Below, piece by piece: positions 24,630 through 32,877 of a stretch of DNA of 64,000 nucleotides. This DNA comes from Thermococcus sp. MAR1. Its GTDB lineage: Archaea; Methanobacteriota_B; Thermococci; Thermococcales; Thermococcaceae. The notes below the pieces were generated by a model. The model searched no databases, was not told the DNA's origin, and saw only the letters and a program-made list of their open reading frames with translations. The translations under genes were made by a program, and so were the position numbers. Within the stretch, counting starts at the first letter, position 1, and each line of letters begins with the position of its first letter. The stretch spans positions 1,116,001-1,180,000 of the forward strand of contig NZ_SNUF01000001.1 of assembly GCF_012027305.1 (NCBI RefSeq), written 5' to 3'.

Positions 24630-26647
24630 TGGGTGAAACCGTAATAGCTTTAATTGGAAACCCCAACGTCGGTAAAACGACGATTTTCAACGCTCTAACC
24701 GGTTTGAAGCAGCACGTTGGCAACTGGCCAGGCGTCACCGTCGAGAAGAAGGAGGGCGAATTAGAGTACAGGGGCAGGAAATTCCACGTGGTTGACCTGC
24801 CGGGCGTCTACGCGCTGACGGCTTATTCCATAGACGAGAAGATAGCGAGGGACTTCATAGTCCGCGAAAAACCCGACCTCGTTGTGGACATCGTTGACGC
24901 GTCCAACCTTCAGCGCAACCTCTACCTAACCCTGCAACTCCTCGAAATAGGGGCCAATGTAGTAGTGGCCCTGAACAAGGTTGATCTGGCCGAGGAGAAG
25001 GGCATCAAGATAGACCCTAAGAGACTTGAGGAGGCCTTGGGTGTTCCCGTTGTCCCGATGGTCGCCTCCAAGGGGGAGGGGATAGAGGAGATCAAGAAGG
25101 CCATCGCCGAGAACCTCGGAAGGAAGCCAAAAACGCTGAGGTATCCGAACTTCGAGCCTTACATAGAACGCCTCGTAAAGGTAATAGAACTCGACGGGAA
25201 GCTCGCGGGGGACTACAACCCGCGGTGGCTCGCCATAAAGCTCCTCGAAGGGGATGAGGGCATCAGGGGCATCATCGAGGGCAGCGAGAAAAGGGACGAG
25301 GTAATGAAGGAGCTGATAAACGTAAAGAAGGAACTTGAGAGAAAGTACGAGGACCTTGAGCTGGCCTTCGCCGACGGGAGGTATGGGCTAATCGATCAGA
25401 TCACCAAGAGGGCGATAGTGGCGCGCGAGGAGAGGATGACCTTCTCTGAGATGCTCGACGAGGTCTTCACCCACAAGTACCTCGGCATACCCATATTCAT
25501 AGGCATCATGTGGGCAACCTTCAAGTTCACCTTTGACGTATCCGCTCCGTTCAGCGACATCATAGACTGGTTCTTTGGCTGGCTCGGCGATGCCGTTGGC
25601 TCCCACATAGCCAACGATGCCCTGGCTTCCCTCCTGAGGGACGGAATCATAGCGGGCCTCGGAAGCGTCCTTGTGTTCCTGCCGCCGATAGCCTTCCTGT
25701 TCCTGGCCTTCTCGTGGCTTGAGGACAGCGGGTACATGGCGAGGGCGGCCTTCGTTATGGACAGGGTCATGCACCGCTTCGGCCTCCACGGAAAGTCCGT
25801 GATACCGATGATAATGGGCTTTGGATGCAACGTTCCGGCTATAATGGCCACAAGAACGCTCGAAGACGAAAAGGACAGAATTCTAACGATACTCGTGAAC
25901 CCTCTGATGTCCTGCCCGGCGAGGCTCCCCATTTACGCCGTCTTCGCAGGGGCCTTCTTTGCAGGGAAGGAGGGAACGGTGATAACGAGCATGTACCTCC
26001 TCGGGATAGGCCTCGCGCTGGTGATAGCGTGGCTCTTCAGGAAGTTGATCTTCAAGGGCGAGCCGTCCTACTTCATAATGGAGCTTCCCCCGTACAACAG
26101 GCCAAACTGGAGGGGAATCCTTGGCGCTACGTGGGCGAGAACTGAGAAGTTCCTGAAGAAGGCTGGAACTGTGATCTTCGGGGGAGTAGTGGTCGTCTGG
26201 CTGCTCTCGGTTACCGGGCCAAGTGGCTACCTCGGCTCGGAGGCACTTGAAAACGGCGAGCTGTTGGTCAAATCGTGGGTAGCAGTGCTCGGCCATGCCC
26301 TTCAGCCGCTCTTCAGCCCGATGGGCTGGGACTGGAAGGCAGCGGTAGCGCTGTTCTTCGGCTTCATAGCAAAGGAGATAGTCGTTGGAACACTCGGTGT
26401 GCTTTACGGCGTTGGTGGGGAAGAAACAGCAGTATCGCATGCGATAGCGGCGAGTGGAACCTTTACCCCCGTTACAGCCTACGCCTTCATGGCGTTCTCG
26501 CTGATATACGTGCCCTGTGTGGCAACAATCGCCGTCATAAAGGGTGAAGCGGGCTGGAAGTGGGCCCTGTTCGCAGTGGCGTACGAGATAATCTTGGCCT
26601 ATCTCGTGGCCCTCGCGATAGTTGGAATAGGGGGTGTACTGGCATGA
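24629..26647 (+). CDS. feoB: Ferrous iron transport protein B
   Basis: 672 residues. An N-terminal G domain (GNPNVGKTT at about 10-18, DLPGVYAL, NKVDLA) and helical GDI spacer precede about eight membrane helices with the two Gate motifs, the first containing the cysteine in MGFGCNVPAIMATR. FeoB carries Fe(II) inwards. I choose ATG 24629, 5 bases after GGAGGTGG; ATG 24626 is the alternative. Co-transcribed with two feoA copies and a small membrane protein. Confidence 0.95.
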   Translation: MGETVIALIGNPNVGKTTIFNALTGLKQHVGNWPGVTVEKKEGELEYRGRKFHVVDLPGVYALTAYSIDEKIARDFIVREKPDLVVDIVDASNLQRNLYLTLQLLEIGANVVVALNKVDLAEEKGIKIDPKRLEEALGVPVVPMVASKGEGIEEIKKAIAENLGRKPKTLRYPNFEPYIERLVKVIELDGKLAGDYNPRWLAIKLLEGDEGIRGIIEGSEKRDEVMKELINVKKELERKYEDLELAFADGRYGLIDQITKRAIVAREERMTFSEMLDEVFTHKYLGIPIFIGIMWATFKFTFDVSAPFSDIIDWFFGWLGDAVGSHIANDALASLLRDGIIAGLGSVLVFLPPIAFLFLAFSWLEDSGYMARAAFVMDRVMHRFGLHGKSVIPMIMGFGCNVPAIMATRTLEDEKDRILTILVNPLMSCPARLPIYAVFAGAFFAGKEGTVITSMYLLGIGLALVIAWLFRKLIFKGEPSYFIMELPPYNRPNWRGILGATWARTEKFLKKAGTVIFGGVVVVWLLSVTGPSGYLGSEALENGELLVKSWVAVLGHALQPLFSPMGWDWKAAVALFFGFIAKEIVVGTLGVLYGVGGEETAVSHAIAASGTFTPVTAYAFMAFSLIYVPCVATIAVIKGEAGWKWALFAVAYEIILAYLVALAIVGIGGVLA

Positions 26648-27084
26648 AGGGCAAAGTGGATCTCAAAACCATAGAGATCATCGGAGCCATCTTTGGCCTC
26701 CTCTACCTGATCTACGGTGTCATCGAAAGTCTGAGCTGGCTGGGGTGGAAAATAAAGCTTGGAGTATCTCCAACGGGCGACCTCTTCGCGGGCCTTGCAC
26801 TCATTACGATAAGCGCGGTCTATTTAGTGGGCCTCAAGAGGGCCCTCGAAAACGACGGAAGGGCTGTGGCTTACATCTACGTGGGGGCACTGCTTGGGAT
26901 GGCGCTGGGTGGCCTTGCGTTGCTCACCATGGGGGCCGATGCGATCGAGACCTACATCATTCACAGCGAGGACTTCGCGGGCTGGGACCCACTGGATGAC
27001 GTGACTTCATACCTCATCCTTGGGGTGCTTTCGATTTTTTCATACCTCCCGGTTAAAGACGTCCCGAGGGTATCTCGAGAGTGA
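26644..27084 (+). CDS. Four-helix membrane protein, last gene of the feo operon
   Basis: 146 residues from ATG 26644, overlapping the feoB stop by 4 bases (ATGA). Four hydrophobic segments (about 9-27, 43-61, 75-98, 120-140). No family recognised. The tight coupling suggests a role in or beside Fe(II) uptake, perhaps an accessory subunit like bacterial FeoC replacements, but this is inference. Confidence 0.75.
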   Translation: MKGKVDLKTIEIIGAIFGLLYLIYGVIESLSWLGWKIKLGVSPTGDLFAGLALITISAVYLVGLKRALENDGRAVAYIYVGALLGMALGGLALLTMGADAIETYIIHSEDFAGWDPLDDVTSYLILGVLSIFSYLPVKDVPRVSRE

Positions 27085-27142
27085 AACAACTTTCCACGCC
27101 ATGGGACATCACCTCTTTCTTTAAATTTTTGTTAAGGGGTGC

Positions 27143-27805
27143 TTAGATTTCCAGAACACTCCCCGTTCTCACTCCAATGAACTTTTCAGGATATTTCCTC
27201 CGCACGTACGCCTTCGCATCCTCCCCAGAACAGTGGGCAGGAGCTATGAACTCAGTCAACTCCGACAACCTATCGAGAGTCCTGGCCGAGGGGTAATGAA
27301 AACCACCAATTACGAGGTGGGCTTTCCCATAGCCAGAAACCTCAAGGACCGCCTTGGTGAGCCCATCAACGCCCGGATGGGAACAGCCAACGATGACAAC
27401 GAGGCCTGAAGGAGTTTCAACCCCGATAGCTTGCTCAAAACCGTTTAAGGGCCCCGAAGTCCAAACCCCGGCCTCAAGGTCACCGGCCTTTGCCACCTCC
27501 CTAACCCGGAGCCCCCATTGTCTCACCATCGTCCCGTTTCCCGGCGGGGCGTAGAGAGGAATTCCCGGATTCAGCTCCCCTACTATGGGGAAACCGCCGT
27601 AGTGGTCGTAGTGCCAGTGGCTTAGCACAGCGAAATCAAGGTTTTGAAGAGAGAGACCCAGTACCTTGGAATTATGGAGGAGAATCTCCCTTTTAGTGTC
27701 CGCATCAAATATGAAGCGGCTTTTTCCCTCAGCCAGAACGCTCCAGCCCCAGTCGTTGAGGAAGCCCTTTCCTGGGGTATTGTCGTTGAGGACGAGGATC
27801 CGCAT
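27143..27805 (-). CDS. Metallo-beta-lactamase-fold hydrolase (COG1237 type)
   Basis: 220 residues from ATG 27805 after GGTGTGATG; a longer frame to 27862 would overlap the previous gene. The LSHWHYDHYGG metal site, GCSHPGV, GGFH and the terminal PAHCSG histidine are in order. The NDNTPG start and WGWSVL/AE pattern are of the COG1237 subfamily, some members of which act in methanopterin-type pterin synthesis. Last gene of an operon headed by two KaiC-like proteins. Substrate unknown. Confidence 0.82.
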   Translation of the reverse strand: MRILVLNDNTPGKGFLNDWGWSVLAEGKSRFIFDADTKREILLHNSKVLGLSLQNLDFAVLSHWHYDHYGGFPIVGELNPGIPLYAPPGNGTMVRQWGLRVREVAKAGDLEAGVWTSGPLNGFEQAIGVETPSGLVVIVGCSHPGVDGLTKAVLEVSGYGKAHLVIGGFHYPSARTLDRLSELTEFIAPAHCSGEDAKAYVRRKYPEKFIGVRTGSVLEI

Positions 27806-27867
27806 AACATCACACCCAAATATCAGCTCCATTTTGAAGGCTTCCATCCCGGAGCCCCTCAAAGCCC

Positions 27868-28452
27868 CTAATCCGCAATTTCCACGCCCCCAGAGAGCCT
27901 CCTCGGACAGTACTTGACCTCACAGAAGGTACACACCAGCTTCGTCTTGACTTTTTCCGGGGTTTTTATGAGCATCCTCTCGATTCCGCCTATCCCCTCG
28001 ATCTTGGAAATCGCCTCCCCGCTTATCGGCCTCTCCACGACGATGGAGAAGTACGGCGCTTCCCCCGGAAGGTTCCCGAACCTGACCGATATCGGCCTGT
28101 TCCCGTCCCTCAAAAGGACGTCCAGCACGGCGGGCAATGCCCTTCCATCATCATCCGCCAGTTTGAGCTCCAGCACCTCCCAGTTCATGGCGGGGGCGAG
28201 ATCCTCGATTCTCAGCTCCGGGCGGAGCCTCTCAAAGAGAAGCCGGAGGGCGTTAGTGTTCTCTATAGTCTCAACCGTGAGGTACACGACCTTTCTCGTC
28301 ACCCCCGTCGCCCTCGCAACCTCGGTTATGGGGAGCTCGACCCCGTCAAGGAGCATCGAACCGTTGCGGATTTCGATACCGTGCCTGAGCAGGAACTCGG
28401 CGACCTTTTTCCGGGCGGGGTAATGCCTGAAGTATTCGTCTATGAGGATCAT
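27868..28452 (-). CDS. Predicted regulator with HTH and ACT-like domain (COG2150 type)
   Basis: 194 residues. The first half contains an HTH (LPITEVARATGVTRKVVYLTVETI); the second half resembles an ACT ligand-binding fold (APYFSIVVERPISGEAISKIEGIGGIERMLI). The C-terminus carries a three-cysteine cluster CTFCEVKYC that could bind a metal or Fe-S cluster. COG2150 members are annotated as regulators of amino acid metabolism. It overlaps the preceding gene by 4 bases. In this iron-box-controlled operon the cysteines make a metal sensor plausible; inference. Confidence 0.72.
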   Translation of the reverse strand: MILIDEYFRHYPARKKVAEFLLRHGIEIRNGSMLLDGVELPITEVARATGVTRKVVYLTVETIENTNALRLLFERLRPELRIEDLAPAMNWEVLELKLADDDGRALPAVLDVLLRDGNRPISVRFGNLPGEAPYFSIVVERPISGEAISKIEGIGGIERMLIKTPEKVKTKLVCTFCEVKYCPRRLSGGVEIAD

Positions 28453-29144
28453 CTTCCCACCTTCTTTTCACGGATTATCCTCGCCGTTCTTTCGGCGACC
28501 TCCTTCTTGGTCCCCTCGAACATTTCGCGCGGGAACTCGAAGGGAATATCCTCCCGAGGCGCGCTTCCGCGGAACTTCAACGGCCTGATGTAAACTTCAT
28601 CCCTCCTCTTAAGGAACTCAAGGACGTTATCCGCGTTCTCGGCGAGTTTCCTGTTGTGGTCCCCAAACATCGCAGAGTTGACGGCCACGAAGGATACAAC
28701 CCTCTCCCTTCCAAGCCAATCCAGGAGAACATCCACCAGCCGCTCTTTTTCCCCGCTTCCGATCAGGAGGAGAGTAAACGACGGAATAACGACTATGCTT
28801 TTTTGATCAGCCATGTCGAGGGCGCGCTTCAGCTGCTCCGGCTCCGAGAAGTTGCCGATGTAGTAGCCGGCGTCCGCCCTTTCGACTTGGGCGCACGAGG
28901 GCTGGTAGTCGAGAAAGGTTATCCCGCGGATTCCCTCGTCGTCCATGCCAAAAATTCGCAGGTTCCTGAGAACGCCGCAGACCGGTGAACTGGTCGCAAA
29001 GTAGAGGACGTCATACTCCGGGTGCACATTCAGGAACTCGACGATGAATCTCTGGGCGAAGAGGGGCTTCGCCGCGGCCATCGGGCCGGAAAGAAGGGTA
29101 AAGGCGGGAAGCTCGAACTCAAACCCCCAAAAGCCGAACCTCAT
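28449..29144 (-). CDS. KaiC/RecA-like protein with degenerate Walker A
   Basis: 231 residues, RecA-fold layout (strand, P-loop position, ATSSPV strand, a Walker-B-like VVIPSFTLLLIG strand, later VSFVAVNSAM). The P-loop reads SGPMAAAKPLFAQ: the glycines are lost and the residue after lysine is proline, so ATP hydrolysis is doubtful. Two cysteines (SSPVCG, QPSCAQ) are present. GAGGTGGGAG precedes the ATG. It follows its paralogue by 9 bases, and the pair may form a hetero-oligomer with one weak and one dead site. Confidence 0.75.
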   Translation of the reverse strand: MRFGFWGFEFELPAFTLLSGPMAAAKPLFAQRFIVEFLNVHPEYDVLYFATSSPVCGVLRNLRIFGMDDEGIRGITFLDYQPSCAQVERADAGYYIGNFSEPEQLKRALDMADQKSIVVIPSFTLLLIGSGEKERLVDVLLDWLGRERVVSFVAVNSAMFGDHNRKLAENADNVLEFLKRRDEVYIRPLKFRGSAPREDIPFEFPREMFEGTKKEVAERTARIIREKKVGR

Positions 29145-29153
29145 GCTCCCACC

Positions 29154-29912
29154 TCACAGCCTCTTTATCGCGGGAATGAGGTTCTTCTTACCCCTCTCCG
29201 CCTCTTCCCTGATTTCATCAAGGATTTCACGAGAAAGGGGAACTTCGACCTCCTTCCGCTCAAAGGGCGCCCACTTCACCCGCTCGACTCTCAAGAAGAG
29301 CCTCATGGGCTTCTCCATCCTGCTGAACATAAGGTTGTCCGCGGCCCCCTCAAGCTCCTCCACCATATCCCTGAAAACGTCGGTGTTGACCGTGAAGAAG
29401 TACGTTTTTGTTTTGTTCGACGCTAGTGTATCCATTATCTTCCTGTGAATGGCCCTTCCGTAGGTCGGGGAGAAGAACAGCAGGTTGAGGGCGGCGCCGA
29501 CGACCATCGTTCCGAGGGGGGCTATCGTTTTCGGTACGTTGCTGAGGTAAACGCTCGCCAGCGCAAGCGCCTCGTCCCATATCTCAGGCTTTACAAAGTT
29601 CGCCCTGATGTGCTCGTCCGAGACGATCTCAATGCCCTCTATGCCTGGATCGAGCTCCACGAAGAAGACCCTGCTCCCGTAGTCGTCCAGGTCGGCGCCG
29701 AGGAGACCCATAGTGTTTCTCAGGTACTCAAGCGTCGTACTCGTCAGCAGGAAAACCACGTTCCCGCCGTTCTTAAGCCAGCCGGAAGCGAAGATATATC
29801 CGATGAGGGGCTTTCCAGAGCCGCCGGGACCGCTCACAAGCGTCGAAGTGTTGGAAGGAAACCCCCTGGGGATTATCCCTCCGATCCAGGGAATCCCGAG
29901 TTTCACGAGCAC
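29154..29912 (-). CDS. KaiC/RecA-like P-loop protein, first gene of an iron-box operon
   Basis: 252 residues from GTG 29912, 4 bases after GGAGGTGG (GTGs at 29921 and 29906 are alternatives). It begins LGIPWIGGIIPRGFPSNTSTLVSGPGGSGKPL, as in KaiC-type proteins, but the P-loop has proline where Thr/Ser should coordinate Mg. VVFLLTSTTLEYL matches the KaiC second strand. A near-perfect DtxR-type box lies at the promoter. The downstream genes are a paralogue, an HTH/ACT regulator and an MBL-fold enzyme. Function unknown. Confidence 0.78.
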   Translation of the reverse strand: MLVKLGIPWIGGIIPRGFPSNTSTLVSGPGGSGKPLIGYIFASGWLKNGGNVVFLLTSTTLEYLRNTMGLLGADLDDYGSRVFFVELDPGIEGIEIVSDEHIRANFVKPEIWDEALALASVYLSNVPKTIAPLGTMVVGAALNLLFFSPTYGRAIHRKIMDTLASNKTKTYFFTVNTDVFRDMVEELEGAADNLMFSRMEKPMRLFLRVERVKWAPFERKEVEVPLSREILDEIREEAERGKKNLIPAIKRL

Positions 29913-29928
29913 CGAAACCACCTCCGAG

Positions 29929-29947
29929 TTAGATTAGCCTAACCTAA
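29929..29947. promoter_or_regulatory. DtxR-type iron box at the KaiC-like operon promoter
   Basis: TTAGATTAGCCTAACCTAA matches 18 of 19 positions of the bacterial DtxR consensus. It lies on the expected leftward transcription start, about 20 bases after the TATA-like TATAATTC (29963-29970, minus strand), and 17 bases before the GTG at 29912. Confidence 0.72.
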
Positions 29948-30074
29948 TTCCACTTTTGATGTGAATTATACACACTTTAAACATTACGGTTCAAAAATGG
30001 ATAATCAGTTAACGTTCTGACCAGGGTTCGTCCGAACTTTGGAGGAAGGAAAAAAGCACGGGAGGATCACGGAT

Positions 30075-31127
30075 TCACCCAATCACCCTCAGCACACTCG
30101 CCTTGAAGAGGGCGTAGAACTTTTCTCCAGGCCTTATTTTGAGGAGCTCCACGGCGTTCGGCGTCACCACCGCGCGGAGCGAAAGGCCGTCCGAGACCAG
30201 AGAGAGCCAGACGAGCTGACCCCGTCTTTCCATGGACTCAATCATTACGGGAACCACGTTCTGGGCGGAGCACTCGCCGGGCTCCCTCGCGAGTATTATC
30301 TCCTCCGGCCGTAGGGAGAGGATAACCTCCCCCTCCGCTTCGTCCGAGGTGTAGAGGATTACGTCGCCGACTCTAACCGCGGTAAGACCATCGCGTTTCC
30401 TCCCGGCGGTTCCGCGGAGCAGGTTCGTCCCGACGAAATCGGCTATGAACTCATCTCCGGGCCTTGAAAAGACTTCCTCAGGTGTTCCGAACTGGACGAT
30501 TCTGCCGTCCCTCATCACGGCGACGTGCTTTGCCAGGGCGAAGACGTCCTCGAAGTCGTGGGTGACGTGGATCACCGTCGTGCCGTACTCCGCTATGACC
30601 CCCTTCACCAGCGAGCGGAGTCTCTCCCTCGTCTTCGAATCCAGGGCGGAAAAGGGCTCGTCCATGAGGAGAACCTTAGGCCTGACGACGAGGGCCCTCG
30701 CGAGGGCAACGCGTTGCTGCTCTCCGCCGCTCAGCGTTCCGGGCTTCCGGTGGAGAATATGCTCGATGTGGAGCTCGCGAGCGATGTGACTCACTTCCCT
30801 CTCGATTTCCCCCGTGGGGAGCCTCTTTCTAAGGCCGAAGGCGATGTTGTCGAAGACAGTCATGTGGGGGAAGAGCATGTAGTCCTGATAGACTATGCTT
30901 ATTCCTCTCCGCTCCGGCGGTTCTTTCGTCACGTCCCGGCCGTCGAGGAGTACCCTGCCGGAAAGGAGGGGGTAAAAGCCCGCTATAGCCTCAAGGAGGA
31001 CTGACTTTCCCGCTCCCGTTGGCCCGATGACTGTCAGGTAATCCCCCTCCTCAACCGAGAGCGAAACGTCCCTGAGGTGGAAGTCCCCGAGGTCTATGCC
31101 CAGGTTTTCAACCTCTAACAGGGCCAT
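30075..31127 (-). CDS. modC: Molybdate/tungstate ABC transporter ATP-binding protein
   Basis: 350 residues from ATG 31127 (GGAGGGTGAT upstream). ABC ATPase: Walker A GPTGAGKS, signature LSGGEQQR, Walker B VLLMDEP and H-loop HVTHD. The last 110 residues form a TOBE/MOP-like domain as in ModC, which can sense the oxyanion. It overlaps modB by 20 bases. It powers uptake of molybdate or tungstate; Thermococcales chiefly use tungsten. Confidence 0.88.
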   Translation of the reverse strand: MALLEVENLGIDLGDFHLRDVSLSVEEGDYLTVIGPTGAGKSVLLEAIAGFYPLLSGRVLLDGRDVTKEPPERRGISIVYQDYMLFPHMTVFDNIAFGLRKRLPTGEIEREVSHIARELHIEHILHRKPGTLSGGEQQRVALARALVVRPKVLLMDEPFSALDSKTRERLRSLVKGVIAEYGTTVIHVTHDFEDVFALAKHVAVMRDGRIVQFGTPEEVFSRPGDEFIADFVGTNLLRGTAGRKRDGLTAVRVGDVILYTSDEAEGEVILSLRPEEIILAREPGECSAQNVVPVMIESMERRGQLVWLSLVSDGLSLRAVVTPNAVELLKIRPGEKFYALFKASVLRVIG

Positions 31128-31905
31128 GCTCATCACCCTCCAGCCTCTCGAAGATGAGTATCGCGAGGAATGAGACCACGACGAGGACGATTCCGCTTGT
31201 TATTGCCATGCCGATGTTGCCGTAGGAGATATTGAGGTAGAGCGTCACCGGCAGTATCTCGGTGTTCATGTAGCTCCCGCCGGCGAGTATCAGGACGGCA
31301 CCGAAGGCGCCCATTGAACGCGCGAACGAGATTATCGTCGAGGCGAAAAGGCCATCCTTGGCCATAGGCAGGGTCACCTTCCTGAAGGTCTCGAACTCGG
31401 AGTAGCCGAGGCTCCTCGCGACAAGCTCGTAGCGCGGACTTATCCCCTCAAAGGTCGTGTAGATCACCCTGACGGCATAGGGCAGAGCAGTGAAGAACTG
31501 GGCCACAACTATGCCGAGTTTCGTGAAGACCACATTTATCCCAAGGGCGCTCAGGGCATCCCCAAGGGCAGTCCTGCCGAAGAGGAGGAGCAGAGCGAGA
31601 CCGAGGACAAGCTCTGGAAAGGCCATCGGCAGGTCGAGGATTGACTTGACCGCACTCTTCCCGGGGAAGTCGAAGCGAGAGAGGGCGTAGCCTATGGGGA
31701 TCCCGATGAGGATGACGAGAAGGGTTGAGATTGATGCCGTTATGAGCGAGAGTTTGAGGGAGCAAACCATCTCCTCCGATTTCAGTGCCTCAAGGATTTC
31801 CGCCGGCCTGGGCACGAAGAAGAGCGTCGCTATCGCCACGAAGAGGAAAAACGTGAAAAGAAAGGCCACGAAAATCGTCAAAGCTCTGAAGCTCAGCCTT
31901 TCCAT
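31108..31905 (-). CDS. modB: Molybdate/tungstate ABC transporter permease
   Basis: 265 residues, six membrane helices. The EAA-type coupling loop reads ELVARSLGYSEFETFRKVTLPMA. I use ATG 31905, after GGGGGTT; a start at 31920 lies within modA. It overlaps modA by 13 and modC by 20 bases, so all three are translated together. Confidence 0.88.
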   Translation of the reverse strand: MERLSFRALTIFVAFLFTFFLFVAIATLFFVPRPAEILEALKSEEMVCSLKLSLITASISTLLVILIGIPIGYALSRFDFPGKSAVKSILDLPMAFPELVLGLALLLLFGRTALGDALSALGINVVFTKLGIVVAQFFTALPYAVRVIYTTFEGISPRYELVARSLGYSEFETFRKVTLPMAKDGLFASTIISFARSMGAFGAVLILAGGSYMNTEILPVTLYLNISYGNIGMAITSGIVLVVVSFLAILIFERLEGDEHGPVRG

Positions 31906-32705
31906 GGCCTGAACCCCCACTTCTTCCAGATTTCTGCGTGGTTCGCTACGAACTCGTTGAAGGTCTTCGCGACCTCAATGTGGCCGTCCTTCTCCGCACA
32001 GGTCGTTACCGCGGTTGGAATCGTCTTAATCGAGTTCTGCTCCCGTGGTATCTGGACAACCTCAATTTTGCCCCTGGACTGCGCCCACGTAACCATATCC
32101 TCCCAGATTATCGCAGCATCGGCCTGTCCGGTGGATATATAGATGAGAAGCTGATTGACGGTCGGCGTGAAAACCACGACGTTGGGCTTCACTTCATCCC
32201 AGAGACCGTTCTTTTCGAGGATTTTCTTTGAGACCTTGCCGATTGCAGCAGCCTTCGGGTCGCCGAGGACGACTCTAACGTCCGGCTTCGCGAGGTCTTC
32301 GAGAGAATGAATCCCCTTCGGGTTGCCCTGCGGAACCACTATAACCGGGATGTGCTCCGTGATGTCTCTGACGGTACCGTTGAGGATGTAGCCCTTCTTC
32401 ATCGCCCCCTCCGTGTAGTACCAGGCCCCGGGGATGAAAACGTCGCAGCCGCAGGTCGTCTGCAGGACGCCGAAGATTTCACTGCTCCCGCCGTAGTGCA
32501 CCTCAACCTTCGCGCCAGTCTCGTTCTCGAAGAGGCTTATCAGCTCGTTCATCGGCTTCATTAGACCCGCTCCGGAGCAGACGGTGAGGGTTTGACCCTC
32601 AAAGGACTTCCTATCTTCCGAGGCGTTTGTAGAGCCCATACAGCCTGCCGCAAGAACCGCCCCGACGAGTACCAGGATGAGGAACAGCGCCTTGACACCC
32701 CTCAT
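31893..32705 (-). CDS. modA: Molybdate/tungstate-binding lipoprotein
   Basis: 270 residues with a lipobox (AVLAAGC, Cys22). The mature part starts LTVCSGAGLMKPMNEL and shows the ModA-like SSEIFGVLQ and DAAIIWEDMV segments. It lacks the FHAGSL start of the archaeal WtpA group, so I assign it to ModA and not WtpA. Two adjacent cysteines (TTCGCDVF) are unusual. GGTGG precedes the ATG and a TATA-like GTTTAAATTC lies near 32736-32745, followed upstream by a perfect 12-base palindrome. Confidence 0.85.
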   Translation of the reverse strand: MRGVKALFLILVLVGAVLAAGCMGSTNASEDRKSFEGQTLTVCSGAGLMKPMNELISLFENETGAKVEVHYGGSSEIFGVLQTTCGCDVFIPGAWYYTEGAMKKGYILNGTVRDITEHIPVIVVPQGNPKGIHSLEDLAKPDVRVVLGDPKAAAIGKVSKKILEKNGLWDEVKPNVVVFTPTVNQLLIYISTGQADAAIIWEDMVTWAQSRGKIEVVQIPREQNSIKTIPTAVTTCAEKDGHIEVAKTFNEFVANHAEIWKKWGFRPWKG

Positions 32706-32744
32706 TAGACCACCCGAAAAGAAGTTTGAAGTTCGAATTTAAAC

Positions 32745-32756
32745 GTTTACGTAAAC
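32745..32756. promoter_or_regulatory. Perfect palindrome GTTTACGTAAAC upstream of modA
   Basis: A 12-base perfect palindrome directly upstream of the modA TATA element, in the position of the BRE. It could be an operator for a molybdate/tungstate or other regulator; the binding protein is unknown. Confidence 0.4.
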
Positions 32757-32877
32757 AAAAGAGCTTAAAGTAAAACAAGATAGCTTAACCAACGCCGCGT
32801 ACTTCCGGGGAGAGAGTGGCTGATCAATAGTGCAAAAGGATTTAAGGTCGCATTCAAATGGGAACTGGGGGATAGAA

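Noticed and set aside
30075-32705. Transporter as the tungstate system WtpABC
   Set aside because: The binding protein lacks WtpA features (FHAGSL start, DVIASADY segment) and looks like ModA.
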